Of a DNA stretch of 64,000 nucleotides, positions 42,928 to 51,569 are shown piece by piece. Source of the stretch: Haloarcula taiwanensis (GTDB lineage: Archaea > Halobacteriota > Halobacteria > Halobacteriales > Haloarculaceae); contig CP019157.1 in the NCBI GenBank assembly GCA_002844335.1, forward strand, positions 1 through 64,000. The letters run 5' to 3'. The stretch's first letter is position 1. Each line of letters opens with the position of its first letter. A program made the translations under genes and the position numbers. Under the pieces are notes generated by a model. That model ran no database searches. It was not told the DNA's origin and saw nothing but the letters and a program-made list of their open reading frames with translations.

Positions 42928-43671
42928 TTACCTCTCGTAGCCCTCTCCCTCGATTGGGCCGCTAAACACGCCGTAGAGGAATTTGAAGTACCACAGTACC
43001 AGCAGCAAGACCGGAAACCCGAGGACGGTCACGAGGTTCAGCGCTAGTGGCGACACGACCGCTTCTCTAACCAACAACCCGGTCGGCGGGTAAATCGTCG
43101 GGTACAGCAGCATTGCGACCAAGATCGTCAACAGTGTGGGCAGTGCCAGTGCGCTCGCGAGCCAGGCTCGGTACCGGTCGCGTCTGGCCAGTACGCTCCC
43201 GCTCAGCCCGACGGCGACCGAGAGAGCGACGACTGCAGCGACGGGCAGCGAGAGCACCGCGTCGGCAGCACCGCCCACATCGGTCAGGACGACGGTTCCC
43301 AGCAGGACGACCACACCGCCAAGGTACGCCACTGTCGCACCGATACCGTACGCTCGCAGTTCCGATGCCAGACCGGGCTCGGTCTTGGCTGCGAGGAACG
43401 CCGCCCCCGTGACTATCGAGACGGCGACTAGGCCGACGCCAGTCAACGCTACTGGTAGCGTCGCCCCGCCGAACAGCCAGCGACCCGCGAGCATCCCCAA
43501 CAGGAGCGGCGCGAACACGCTCCCGCTGATGAACGCGTAGTCGGTGTAGCGCTTCCAGCGCTCGTCGTCGCGCTGCTCGCGGAGCTCCGGACCGAGACCG
43601 CGAAACACCAACGCGACGACGAATCCGAGCGCGAGCAGACATTGAAATGACCGCTCAGTAAGCGTGCGTGT
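42928..43671 (-). pseudogene. cydB: N-terminally truncated cytochrome bd oxidase subunit II
   Basis: From FQCLLALGFVVALVFRGLGP to LYPTIYPPTGLLVREAVVSP and LGFPVLLLVLWYFKFLYGVF, the frame matches CydB with about seven membrane helices. The N-terminal ~100 residues of CydB are replaced by an unrelated stretch beginning near 43671, and no cydA neighbour is present. Probably a stranded fragment. The open frame continues to 43803, so a fusion protein could still be made. Confidence 0.7.
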
Positions 43672-43765
43672 TGAGTTTTTCAGGTTAGCAGCAGCTGTTC
43701 CCGGCGGGATTCCATCGTTTGCCACACAAGTATTAATGCCTGTCAACGCGAACGTCAACGTACCA

Positions 43766-44005
43766 ATGGCGACCGCAGATGAGCAGATTCGAGTTAGTGA
43801 CACGGTGAAGCGAGAGCTTGACCGCCGCCGCCGGGAGGGCGAGAGCTATAACGATGTGTTGCAGCGGATGCTTGAGGACGACCGCGACCTCATGGCTGGG
43901 TTCGGCCGGTGGTCAGACGAACAGGCTGACCGGGCCCGAGAGACACGTGAGAAGTCCAAGCAGAAGTCGAAAGACCGGATGCGTCGGCTGGCGGATGACG
44001 AATGA
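43766..44005 (+). CDS. VapB-type antitoxin
   Basis: 79 residues from MATADEQIRVSDTVKRELDR. An RHH-like start (QIRVSDTVKRELDRRRREG, SYNDVLQRML) is followed by a highly charged helical tail. Ends 4 nt inside the toxin start (ATGA). The upstream extension to 43664 belongs to other DNA. Typical haloarchaeal VapB partner of a PIN toxin. Confidence 0.85.
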   Translation: MATADEQIRVSDTVKRELDRRRREGESYNDVLQRMLEDDRDLMAGFGRWSDEQADRARETREKSKQKSKDRMRRLADDE

Positions 44006-44394
44006 AAGTACTCGACGCGACATTTCTCATCGACTATCTCAACGGTATCGACGCCACCGCTGAGTATCTACTAGCCCATGACGATGAACGGTTCATTATC
44101 CCGGCTCCAGCATACGCCGAGGTCCTTGTCGGAGAGGGGAATGCCCCGGACGGCGATGTAGCAGCGGTAAAAGCTGACCTGTCGTGGGGTGAAGTTTATG
44201 AGACCGACGCGGAGACAGCCGAGATAGCTGGCGAAATCGCTAGCGAGGTAGGACCGCAAGGCCCGTTCCTCGCGGGGATGGACGGTCTCATCGCCGCTGT
44301 GGGCCGAGAACTTGATGCACCTGTGGTCTCCGGTGACAGTGATCTCACGCACGAAGAGACCAAGCGCGTCGTAGACGTTGAAGAGTATCGCTGA
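44002..44394 (+). CDS. vapC: VapC-type PIN-domain ribonuclease toxin
   Basis: 130 residues. PIN acidic set visible: D5 in VLDATFLIDYL, E near 40 in AYAEVLVG, D near 93 in GMDGLIAA, and D near 111 in VVSGDSDL. Standard length. It would cut RNA (tRNA or rRNA targets in known VapCs) unless bound by VapB. Coupled by an ATGA overlap. Confidence 0.9.
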   Translation: MKVLDATFLIDYLNGIDATAEYLLAHDDERFIIPAPAYAEVLVGEGNAPDGDVAAVKADLSWGEVYETDAETAEIAGEIASEVGPQGPFLAGMDGLIAAVGRELDAPVVSGDSDLTHEETKRVVDVEEYR

Positions 44395-44820
44395 GACCGA
44401 CGATGCTGGCGTCAAGCTCGTCGACTTTCCGGACAGCCCGGTCAAGCTGTTTGTAGGAGTCGAAGTGCAGTATCAGAGAGAACGCCGCGTTTCTAGACCT
44501 GAATCGACGTTCGCACGGTCGTAGTCGCCTCGGAGAGTTGCAGCAGTGCGGCCCTACCGTTGACGTTGATTCCGAGCGATTCGAGCGCTTTGGGGCCCGT
44601 TTCGCCGGTTGTCCGGATGGCGCGAGTAGTCTTCGACGTGAATTTGGCACCGTTGTCGTTGATTCACTTCCAGGTATCCGAGTCCATCTCGCGCAACTTC
44701 TGAGTCGTCCGCTGGCGGGCGGGCAATCAGTTGCGAAATTCGTCAAAAGAGGGGACCGATCAGCTACTTCTCGGTGCCGCCGAGTCTCTCACGTAACTCA
44801 TCTAACAGTGGTTCGACGTA
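44395..44820 (-). other. Gene-free interval with a decayed frame
   Basis: No intact gene. On the minus strand two out-of-phase pieces look coding (NGRAALLQLSEATTTVRTSI and LHFDSYKQLDRAVRKVDELD), interrupted by a stop and a shift. The first 55 bases next to 44820 continue the frame of the next gene after its TAG. Probably a decayed small gene. Confidence 0.35.
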
Positions 44821-45102
44821 CTAAGAATCAGCATCGGGATCGTACTCCCGGATGGTATCAAGATACGTCTGGGCCGCGTCAGCAATGGTTTCGGCGAGCG
44901 CTTGCGTCGGCGCGACGGCTTCCGGCTCGGAAAGTTTCGGTGATTGTTCCCCGCGGTAGTCGGGGTTTTCGACGGCCTCTTCGCTGTAGCAGAACGTGAG
45001 ATTCGTCCGTCCATCGCCGGCCGGTTCGAACACGAGATACATCGCGTCGATATAATAGTCATAGACGGCAACGTGGGGTGGCTGACCGTCGGTCACGCTC
45101 AC
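44821..45102 (-). CDS. Small acidic protein with possible TAG interruption
   Basis: 93 residues. A beta start (VAVYDYYIDAMYLVFEPAGD, LTFCYSEE) and a helical end. Directly after its TAG the same frame reads YVEPLLDELRERLGGTEK and then stops, a plausible amphipathic C-terminal helix. The TAG may be a recent nonsense change, or be read through. Divergent from the 74-residue gene 6 bp away. Confidence 0.6.
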   Translation of the reverse strand: MSVTDGQPPHVAVYDYYIDAMYLVFEPAGDGRTNLTFCYSEEAVENPDYRGEQSPKLSEPEAVAPTQALAETIADAAQTYLDTIREYDPDADS

Positions 45103-45108
45103 ATAGGT

Positions 45109-45333
45109 ATGTTATCGATCCTTGCGATCGTCGTCGGATCGCAAGTAGACGCTCTGAACGTGGTCGGTCGAGCACGTCAGGCTACTACTGGGCTGTATCT
45201 CGTGGGTCAGTGGCTCCTCCCGACGGCGATTTGGGTGGTCACCGCGACGGACATCGCAATCGTGGGAATGTCGACGCTGCTGTGGGGGCTCTGTCTCGTT
45301 GTCAGCATGCTTATTATGGCCCACCAGGCCTAG
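45109..45333 (+). CDS. Small two-to-three-TM membrane protein
   Basis: 74 residues, MLSILAIVVGSQVDALNVVG then hydrophobic runs at about 28-48 and 50-70. Starts 6 bp from the divergent gene, so the promoters must overlap or lie inside the neighbour. No family recognised. Confidence 0.55.
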   Translation: MLSILAIVVGSQVDALNVVGRARQATTGLYLVGQWLLPTAIWVVTATDIAIVGMSTLLWGLCLVVSMLIMAHQA

Positions 45334-45455
45334 ACTGCTGGGTCCGGTGGGGATGCCTCCGGTGGAGTGTCGACCTCGATTGCTGATTGAGTCGACCTGT
45401 GCAATGCTCCCTGGATAGTGCTGCCTGAGGGGGGTTCGAGCAGGTAACCGTGGTG

Positions 45456-46541
45456 TCAGTAGTTCGGGTCAGCCCCAGTCGGTAGCACATGGAGGCGGCC
45501 GTCGCTATCCAGAATCTCGGGTTGTAAGGCGTCTGCCGACAGGGCATCGAGGAAGGCAGCCTCTCGCGGGCCCGGAGCACCAGTCGTGAACAGTGGAACC
45601 GGATAGGTAGCGGGGTAGCCGATATCTCCCGGTCCACGGGGCTCGCCATCGACTTCGATCTGCAATATCCGGTAGTCGGTTGTCCCGCCGTCACGAAGGC
45701 TCCTGACATCTCGAACCGGAATTCGCGTAATTGTGTCGTCTCTGTCGCTGACGGTGTCCACCTTCCGGTCGACCTGGCCAAACAGTTCGTCCGCGCCGCC
45801 TCTGGGTTGCCCCGCGAGGACGGTCTCTTTGAATATCTCCGGCCCACCTTGCACGTCAACTGTCCCGGCCAGGTGGATCTCACGAGCCGGCCCGCCCAGC
45901 GATGCCCAGTTGTCTAGGCGCCCGTTGTAGATGCCGAGTAGGTCCGCCCTCGTGATCGAGGTCACGCCACTGTCGTAGAGCGCCGTACTTACGACAATCA
46001 CCGTCCCCGCTCGAAAGAGGTCGTGCCGGACGAATCCAGAGAGATCCAGTTCGCTGTCGATCGGGGCGTACGCCTCGGTGCCGAGCCCGGCAATCGAAAT
46101 CGATCCTGTAGCGAGCGCGTCACGGGCGTCGGTCTGGGTTGCGCTGGCGACCGTAATCTCGAAAGGTGGGGACAACGCCTGTCGAGTCGGGGACAGTCCG
46201 TGCTGGCGCCCGAAATATCCCGCCAGTCTGGGCCCGTCGCTTCCGAGGGTGTCGGCCAGCGACCTGCCGTACTCGTCGTCCGTCGGCAGGGGGTTCCCGT
46301 TCCAGAGCGTCGCAGCGCGGGCGACCGGACCAGTGAGCGCCACCGTTGCGATGTTGAGTGGCTCGGCAGTTGTTTCGGTTTCCGTCGGGGTGGCTGAGGC
46401 CGTCGCCGAGCGGTCGGCACGGTCAGTGGTGGAGTACCGTTCCGTCGGTCTGTCCCTGCCGAAGATTCCTGTACATCCAGCTGAGAGCCCCGGTGGACAT
46501 AGAGCAGCGACACCCCGGAGAAAGGCTCTACGGGAGGGCAT
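45456..46541 (-). CDS. PstS-like substrate-binding lipoprotein
   Basis: 361 residues. Tat-lipoprotein signal SRRAFLRGVAALCPPGLSAGC at the start (lipid Cys near 23), Ser/Thr linker, then a periplasmic-binding-protein fold of the phosphate (PstS) type: ATAATLWNG-like start, ATGSISIAGLG, and RADLLGIYNGRLDNWASLGG, which is the PBP signature loop. No permease or ATPase genes lie nearby, so transport is unproven. It could be a sensor or an orphan binding protein. Confidence 0.7.
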   Translation of the reverse strand: MPSRRAFLRGVAALCPPGLSAGCTGIFGRDRPTERYSTTDRADRSATASATPTETETTAEPLNIATVALTGPVARAATLWNGNPLPTDDEYGRSLADTLGSDGPRLAGYFGRQHGLSPTRQALSPPFEITVASATQTDARDALATGSISIAGLGTEAYAPIDSELDLSGFVRHDLFRAGTVIVVSTALYDSGVTSITRADLLGIYNGRLDNWASLGGPAREIHLAGTVDVQGGPEIFKETVLAGQPRGGADELFGQVDRKVDTVSDRDDTITRIPVRDVRSLRDGGTTDYRILQIEVDGEPRGPGDIGYPATYPVPLFTTGAPGPREAAFLDALSADALQPEILDSDGRLHVLPTGADPNY

Positions 46542-46853
46542 CTGATTCGGACATACTGGCGACTATATGTAATAGTCGGGGGTATTCTCCTCCCAGCAGT
46601 GAGGGGGTGATAATCATTCCACGACTGGCAGCCACAGCACGGTGCAGAGGGGTACGGAGTCCCTCTGGCAGGTCTGGTGGGTATCTTTCCACTCGCACAG
46701 CGCACCACGAGGTCGGACACTCGGGATGCGGAACTCGATATCCCCAGTCCAGACTCCACAGCACGGGAAGGTATAGGTACCCTGATCAGGTCATGAGAGT
46801 CCAGAGTTCAACCACACCAGACTCTTGTGTGTGAGCTCTGGCGTGGAATCTGT
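46542..46853. other. Intergenic, nothing clear
   Basis: 312 bp between the minus-strand lipoprotein and the next plus-strand gene. It should hold two divergent promoters. Open frames here have no coding character, and I see no strong repeat. Confidence 0.4.
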
Positions 46854-46997
46854 ATGCTTGACGCAGAATTCGAAGTATGCACCGAGTGTGGCAACCTGCA
46901 CATGGAAGGCGGCTCTGCACCCGACCACGTGGATGCGTGTGCCGTTTGTGACGGGCATCTCACCGACGTCGAACTGGACGACATTATCGGGCTGTAG
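46854..46997 (+). CDS. 47-residue zinc-knuckle protein
   Basis: MLDAEFEVCTECGNLHMEGG then CAVC and an acidic end (VELDDIIGL). CTEC (9-12) and CAVC (~32-35), with a histidine between, give a plausible zinc site. This is a typical haloarchaeal micro-protein layout. Overlapping frames lack such a pattern. Confidence 0.65.
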   Translation: MLDAEFEVCTECGNLHMEGGSAPDHVDACAVCDGHLTDVELDDIIGL

Positions 46998-47475
46998 TAC
47001 AGCTTGACCACCCCTCTCATCAGGCCGGCTTCAGAGTGGTGTGAGTCGAAATCGACGTCTCCCGAGCCAGCAGGACCGACAGGGTATCGTCTATCGGGAC
47101 GTCCGTTCGTGCTGAACCAGTCAGGACGACTGAATACTGGACGGTGGATTTCCGAAGGGGTTCGGTGGGTGGACCGTCACTTCGCCGTCTCGACATCCGT
47201 AATCGGTAGAGCCTCGGTGCGACTCATCAAAGATACGCACCTTCTATCACCGTCAGCTCATCAGTCTCGGTAATAACACCTACCACAGTGTCATTTAGTT
47301 TATCAGGCGTTGAAATACTACTATGATTACTGAGACAGAACTTATAGCTCTCCAAACCAATGCCGTTGATCGAGTGCTGTTAACCGTTCTACAGAGCGTG
47401 TCATAGAAAGCTTCGCACCGTCTGTCTATCCACTTCTTGTCAAAACTCGCGTGCGAGATGGAGGGCGCGTATCGG
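46998..47475. other. Mostly empty interval
   Basis: One short frame (MITETELIALQTNAVDRVLL, 27 residues, 47323-47406) could be the start of a lost gene. The rest shows no coding signal, repeat or RNA fold that I can support. Confidence 0.35.
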
Positions 47476-47580
47476 TCACGGGGCGTCCGGGAGGATGCCG
47501 AGTTGTCTCATCATGCCGAGTGCATCGTAACTCGCCCATCGTTCCGCAATCATCCCGTCCTCGATACGGGCGAATATGAT
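47476..47580 (-). pseudogene. C-terminal scrap of a SnoaL-like cyclase
   Basis: The frame reads IIFARIEDGMIAERWASYDA then LGMMRQLGILPDAP and a stop. R-EDGKI-E-W-SYD-LGMM-QLG is the ending of SnoaL-like ester cyclase or hydratase proteins. No upstream part exists. Relic. Confidence 0.55.
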
Positions 47581-47716
47581 TCAGCGGGTGCGGGAAACGG
47601 TCAAACAGTACCTTGAGTCGGGTGCAGAGAACCACACCGCAGTTGATGCGTGCATAGAGTGTGGGGACCCATCGTTCATAGGCGCTGGCCGGTGTGCTGA
47701 TTGTTTAGACAACTAA
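47576..47716 (+). CDS. 46-residue zinc-ribbon-like peptide
   Basis: MIQRVRETVKQYLESGAENH, then CIEC and CADC separated by 13 residues. Could be a small zinc ribbon or the tail of a larger lost gene, as the start sits against the cyclase scrap. Confidence 0.4.
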   Translation: MIQRVRETVKQYLESGAENHTAVDACIECGDPSFIGAGRCADCLDN

Positions 47717-47763
47717 TTGTGACTAACCCGGGAGAGACTGTCCCTTACTAAAGACAGCAGCCT

Positions 47764-48966
47764 TTAGCGAGTATTGGTTACTATTTGCTCAATTTCGTCA
47801 CCAGTGAGTCCAGTCTGGTAAATACGAAGATCGGCTAACTTTCCGACCATCAGATTATACCAGTCCGGATTTCTGGTACCATACCAGCTCCCGACAGTCT
47901 CATGCGACCAGTAGTCTGAGACGTTGGGACTGTACCCGGGCATGGTTTCGTCAACGAAGCGCTGCTCTCCATCGAGGAAGAATCTCACTGACGACTGCGG
48001 ATCAACGACATACATAAAATGATGCCATTCATTTATCGGGATAGTCATCTCGCCAGTGGTCTGATCTTCAGTTGAGTAGCTAACACCACCTCTCTGTGAT
48101 CTGATACTCAGTCGTAGTCGCACTTGATCGTCTACGGGGACACCCTGAACCACATACTCTGCGTCATTCCTGAAGATGTGATGTATCGGCTGGTCGTTAT
48201 TTTGATGCCGCATCCCGGAAGGCTGGTCAAAATACACCCAGCCGCCGATACTTGCTGGTCCGCTGTTAGAAGCCATGATGCTCAACTCCTCGTTTGCGCC
48301 GCGAGCGATCATCATACCAACAGAACCATCCAACGAAACCGACTCTCGTTCCTGATACGTTCCGAGTTCAGGATTGCCTCGCTCAATCGAGATATCGTTG
48401 TCACCGGCAACATCACTAAATCCGGACTGGAACGGCCATCGACTCACCAGCGCTTCCTCTGCAACGGTCTCTGTCGCAGGTTGCCTCGTTGCGTCCGTCT
48501 CGGTTTCTGTACCAGACTGCTGCCTCGGCTGCGATTGGCGCGCTTGATTTTCTGTTTCAAATGTCGCAAGCGTTGTTGGTGATTCCCCGTCAATCATGTA
48601 GACTACCCTGATTGCCGTACCAGCGGCCACTGGTTGCTCCCAGTTGACAACTGCTGGGCCAATAGTCGCCGTTGCGCTTGAGGACAGGGCTGTGTCCGCT
48701 TGTGCCTGTGTTGAACCAAGTTGGTTCCAAGAGGCCACAGTTCCAGCGTTGCTACGAATCTCAAGTTGCTGCGCTACCAGTGATCCCCCACCTTCGTATA
48801 TAATTCGCAGTCGTTCATCGGATCGCTCGAACCGAAAGTTTGCAGCCTCTAATCCACCAGAGTTCTCACTACCACCGATCATCCGGAGACAACCGCTCAA
48901 TCCAGCTGTGCCGAGCCCTGCAGCGGACGTAAGTACACGCCGCCGCATCCAGCCCTTATAAACCAT
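47764..48966 (-). CDS. Lipoprotein with pilin-like N-domain and LamG-like C-domain
   Basis: 400 residues. Tat lipobox MRRRVLTSAAGLGTAGLSGC. A beta domain (about 38-150) shares GGGSLVA-QL, WNQLGSTQAQADT and VRVVYMIDGESPTTLATFE with the 379-residue lipoprotein at 54051. A Gln/Thr linker follows, then a concanavalin/LamG-like domain (about 185-400: VGMMIARGAN, INEWHHFMYVVD, MVGKLADLRIYQTGLTGDEI). LamG domains bind sugars or proteins. ATATAAAA upstream and a nearly leaderless ATG support the start. Confidence 0.75.
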   Translation of the reverse strand: MVYKGWMRRRVLTSAAGLGTAGLSGCLRMIGGSENSGGLEAANFRFERSDERLRIIYEGGGSLVAQQLEIRSNAGTVASWNQLGSTQAQADTALSSSATATIGPAVVNWEQPVAAGTAIRVVYMIDGESPTTLATFETENQARQSQPRQQSGTETETDATRQPATETVAEEALVSRWPFQSGFSDVAGDNDISIERGNPELGTYQERESVSLDGSVGMMIARGANEELSIMASNSGPASIGGWVYFDQPSGMRHQNNDQPIHHIFRNDAEYVVQGVPVDDQVRLRLSIRSQRGGVSYSTEDQTTGEMTIPINEWHHFMYVVDPQSSVRFFLDGEQRFVDETMPGYSPNVSDYWSHETVGSWYGTRNPDWYNLMVGKLADLRIYQTGLTGDEIEQIVTNTR

Positions 48967-49262
48967 GTATTATCGTGAATGTCCAGATGACATATAGTTT
49001 TATATCGATTATTAGATGTTGTAATTAGGCTACGTAATCGACAACAAGCAGCCTCTCACTAACGAATATTGGGTCTCAGGGCCTGGTTATTATAATCTTC
49101 TCAGTACGACAGAAGTGTTTCACTAAATGCCCAGAAGAAGCAGTTGGATACATCATCACAGAGATATAGGACGACATCCATTTTGGAGAGAATAATCGTA
49201 CGGGCGTCAATTAATCTCAGCGCCGAGTTATCCAGATATCACACGTCGATATACTCGCAAGA

Positions 49263-49796
49263 TCAGGCGACGCGCTTGGCACACGTTCGAATGGTATCGT
49301 AGACAGCCTCAGGCTCGTCAACGTTCTCTAGTCGAAGCGGACCCAGCCCACGGTTCATCGAGATTGTTCCGTACCCCAAAATCGACTGAATACGATTCTG
49401 GTTGAGTTCATGACTGCGAATTTTATCGAATCGAATGCCCTTCGAATGGGTACGGAATAGGAGTTCGTACTCCTGTTCAACACGGCTGCTCGTCACGACA
49501 TAGGTTGTCCGGACGAGAATAATAGTTCGGACCAGAAACCGGACGGTCAAGACGAGTCCGAGCAGCAAAACAACGAGTGCAGCCGTATTTGTGATGTCGG
49601 GTGACCCCAGCGCTTCAGGATTAAGTTGGAGGTATCCAACCACACCCAGACTGAGGAATAAGACGACAGCCAGTCGAATCAACGTTGGCTTGGTCGTCGG
49701 ATTGGTTTCGAGAATGACTTCGTTGTGGTCATTCGGCTGGTCTGCGGTGGTCGACTGACTCGATCCATTCGAAGTCTGTTGGTCTTGTTGTGACAT
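49263..49796 (-). CDS. bPH2 (bacterial PH-like, DUF304-type) membrane protein
   Basis: 177 residues from MSQQDQQTSN. Two helices (about 42-60 and 70-95), then TYVVTSSRVEQEYELLFRTH and KGIRFDKIRSHELNQNRIQS and GYGTISMN, the bPH2/YdbT-type pattern. Adjacent (1-nt gap) to the Yip1-domain protein, so a membrane pair. The family function is poorly known. Confidence 0.8.
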   Translation of the reverse strand: MSQQDQQTSNGSSQSTTADQPNDHNEVILETNPTTKPTLIRLAVVLFLSLGVVGYLQLNPEALGSPDITNTAALVVLLLGLVLTVRFLVRTIILVRTTYVVTSSRVEQEYELLFRTHSKGIRFDKIRSHELNQNRIQSILGYGTISMNRGLGPLRLENVDEPEAVYDTIRTCAKRVA

Positions 49797-49797
49797 G

Positions 49798-50589
49798 TTA
49801 GGCGATGATGTATGCGACGATGGACCCGGTAACGTACACAACCGGTGAGAGGGCGACGGCGACGACAGCAATCGCCGCGTTACTCCGCGTTGCCCGGTGA
49901 TTTATTCGAGCACCGAGGTACAGCGAGAAGAGATAATACAGTAGCGTCAGTGTGAGTATCGCCAGTATCCACTGTCCTTCGGCTGAAATAGTGGTGACAC
50001 CGAGAGAATCTGGTCGACCGCCGGGAAGCTCGACGCCCGCTCCAAGCGCATCAATGATAGCGTAAACGAACGCGGCCTGGAGGTTCCTGATGAGCTGGCG
50101 TGCACCACTGACGCCTGCTTGATTAGTCAGATACCAGACCGCGGAGAACGTCGCGACGAGATACGCACTTGTCGTGTACACGACAGTGTGCATACTCTGG
50201 ACGATCCCCTGCGAATCTCGAACGATGAGGACGCCCACATGGAACGTCACCAGTGTGATTGCAGTTGCTATCGAAATAAACAGGGAGTTCTGAACGAATG
50301 CCGTGAGCAACTGCCAACTGGCCACCGGATCAATACCATATGAACCAGCGATTCTAGCGAAGTCCTCCGGAGCAGACTGTGAAGACTGAACACCAATGCC
50401 GGCGAGGGTAAGCGGGACCGCGTATGCGGCAAGGTTCACAAAGTAGACTCCCAAGAGTGAACCCAATTGTCGGATCACACCAAGCCGGGAAGCCCCATAC
50501 GAATCTGTTTGAAATTCCACAAATTTGTGTGGGCGGAAGATGGCATCGAATCCACCACGTAGTATTGCCCCCACACCTCTCACAGGCAT
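49798..50589 (-). CDS. Yip1-domain membrane protein
   Basis: 263 residues. The start RGGFDAIFRPHKFVEFQ (RP-xF) and five or so membrane helices (about 45-65, 95-115, 122-140, 150-170, 205-260) are typical of Yip1-domain proteins. With the PH-like gene it forms an operon on the minus strand. Role in membrane organisation is possible but not shown. Confidence 0.75.
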   Translation of the reverse strand: MPVRGVGAILRGGFDAIFRPHKFVEFQTDSYGASRLGVIRQLGSLLGVYFVNLAAYAVPLTLAGIGVQSSQSAPEDFARIAGSYGIDPVASWQLLTAFVQNSLFISIATAITLVTFHVGVLIVRDSQGIVQSMHTVVYTTSAYLVATFSAVWYLTNQAGVSGARQLIRNLQAAFVYAIIDALGAGVELPGGRPDSLGVTTISAEGQWILAILTLTLLYYLFSLYLGARINHRATRSNAAIAVVAVALSPVVYVTGSIVAYIIA

Positions 50590-50683
50590 ATACCCTCCCT
50601 ATTTTATCAAGGATACTTATTTTTTGCTTTCATAGTACTTCTGAATAGTCTGTTTTTAGTATCGACAATTGTATTGGTTGAAT

Positions 50684-51202
50684 ATGACTCGCCGGGCTGG
50701 GAGATTACCCCTGATCATTACTGTGGCTGTGTCACTCTGGACTGCCGGACTCGTGCTCGGGTACTTGCTCACCCTCGGGTCTCCCCGAGAGCTATTTTTC
50801 GCCTGTTGGGGGGCTTCAGTTGTTCTGGTGCCCGTTGTACTTCTTGACAGTCTCCGATCTGGGACATTCTCGTGGCTGGTCATCGTCGGTGTCCTCGTTC
50901 CAGGACTCAATCTACTCGTCGGAGCAACATACGCCCTGTCGCAGTTCCGGCGTCGGCACGGGAAGGCGAACACTCGTCACGGCTTGCTCTTCTTTTCTGG
51001 TGTCTGCAGTTCCACACTCGCTGTTGTCATTGCCCCGTACGTACTCGGCCCAATCGCCCTCGTCTGTGGCTACGTGGTTCGGCGACAGTACAGCACCCGG
51101 GAAGGGGCGCTTATGCTGACAGCCGGAAGCGTCACCATGCTGTTCGGATTAGCACTGAACGCCGTCGTGTTCCTGTTCGTTCGCCCTGGTCCAATTCTCT
51201 GA
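50684..51202 (+). CDS. Multi-pass membrane protein, unknown
   Basis: 172 residues from MTRRAGRLPLIITVAVS. About five helices spread over the chain, with a short basic loop QFRRRHGKAN in the middle. A start 15 nt earlier is possible. Divergent from the Yip1 gene. Unknown family. Confidence 0.65.
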   Translation: MTRRAGRLPLIITVAVSLWTAGLVLGYLLTLGSPRELFFACWGASVVLVPVVLLDSLRSGTFSWLVIVGVLVPGLNLLVGATYALSQFRRRHGKANTRHGLLFFSGVCSSTLAVVIAPYVLGPIALVCGYVVRRQYSTREGALMLTAGSVTMLFGLALNAVVFLFVRPGPIL

Positions 51203-51569
51203 GAACCGTGAATGTTTGAGTGGGTTACTGTTGATGTCGGAATGGCTGACGTCTGATAGCTCATACACGTTGTAATAGCAATATATATCAGGTATGTTGC
51301 CCGTTTGAAAACCATTTTATTATAGATATTCTTGGCATGATTATGCTGCGCTATCGGCCCCGATTACTGCTCTTCGTTGTCATTAGCAGCGTCTTCGAAC
51401 CGTTGATACAAGCCACCATACCACCTCTGGCTCGCTTGAGAACAAAATTGGATTTTGAGCCGTTTTCATCGAGAACTACACATTGGCAACAGGCTTCAAA
51501 ACGGCTGCCCCGGTTGACTATCTCTGAGTCACACCGAGGCAATGCCTCTCAGTTGTTCTGGTGTCGCTC
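51203..51569. other. Intergenic region before the propeller lipoproteins
   Basis: An AT-rich patch (51280-51330, with ATATATCAG and TTTTATTATAG) could supply a promoter. A frame at 51337-51573 overlaps the next start and looks non-coding. Nothing else seen. Confidence 0.35.

Noticed and set aside
43065-43080. CTAACCAACAAC as another recurrent hairpin
   Set aside because: Lies inside the CydB frame without the second arm, so a chance match.
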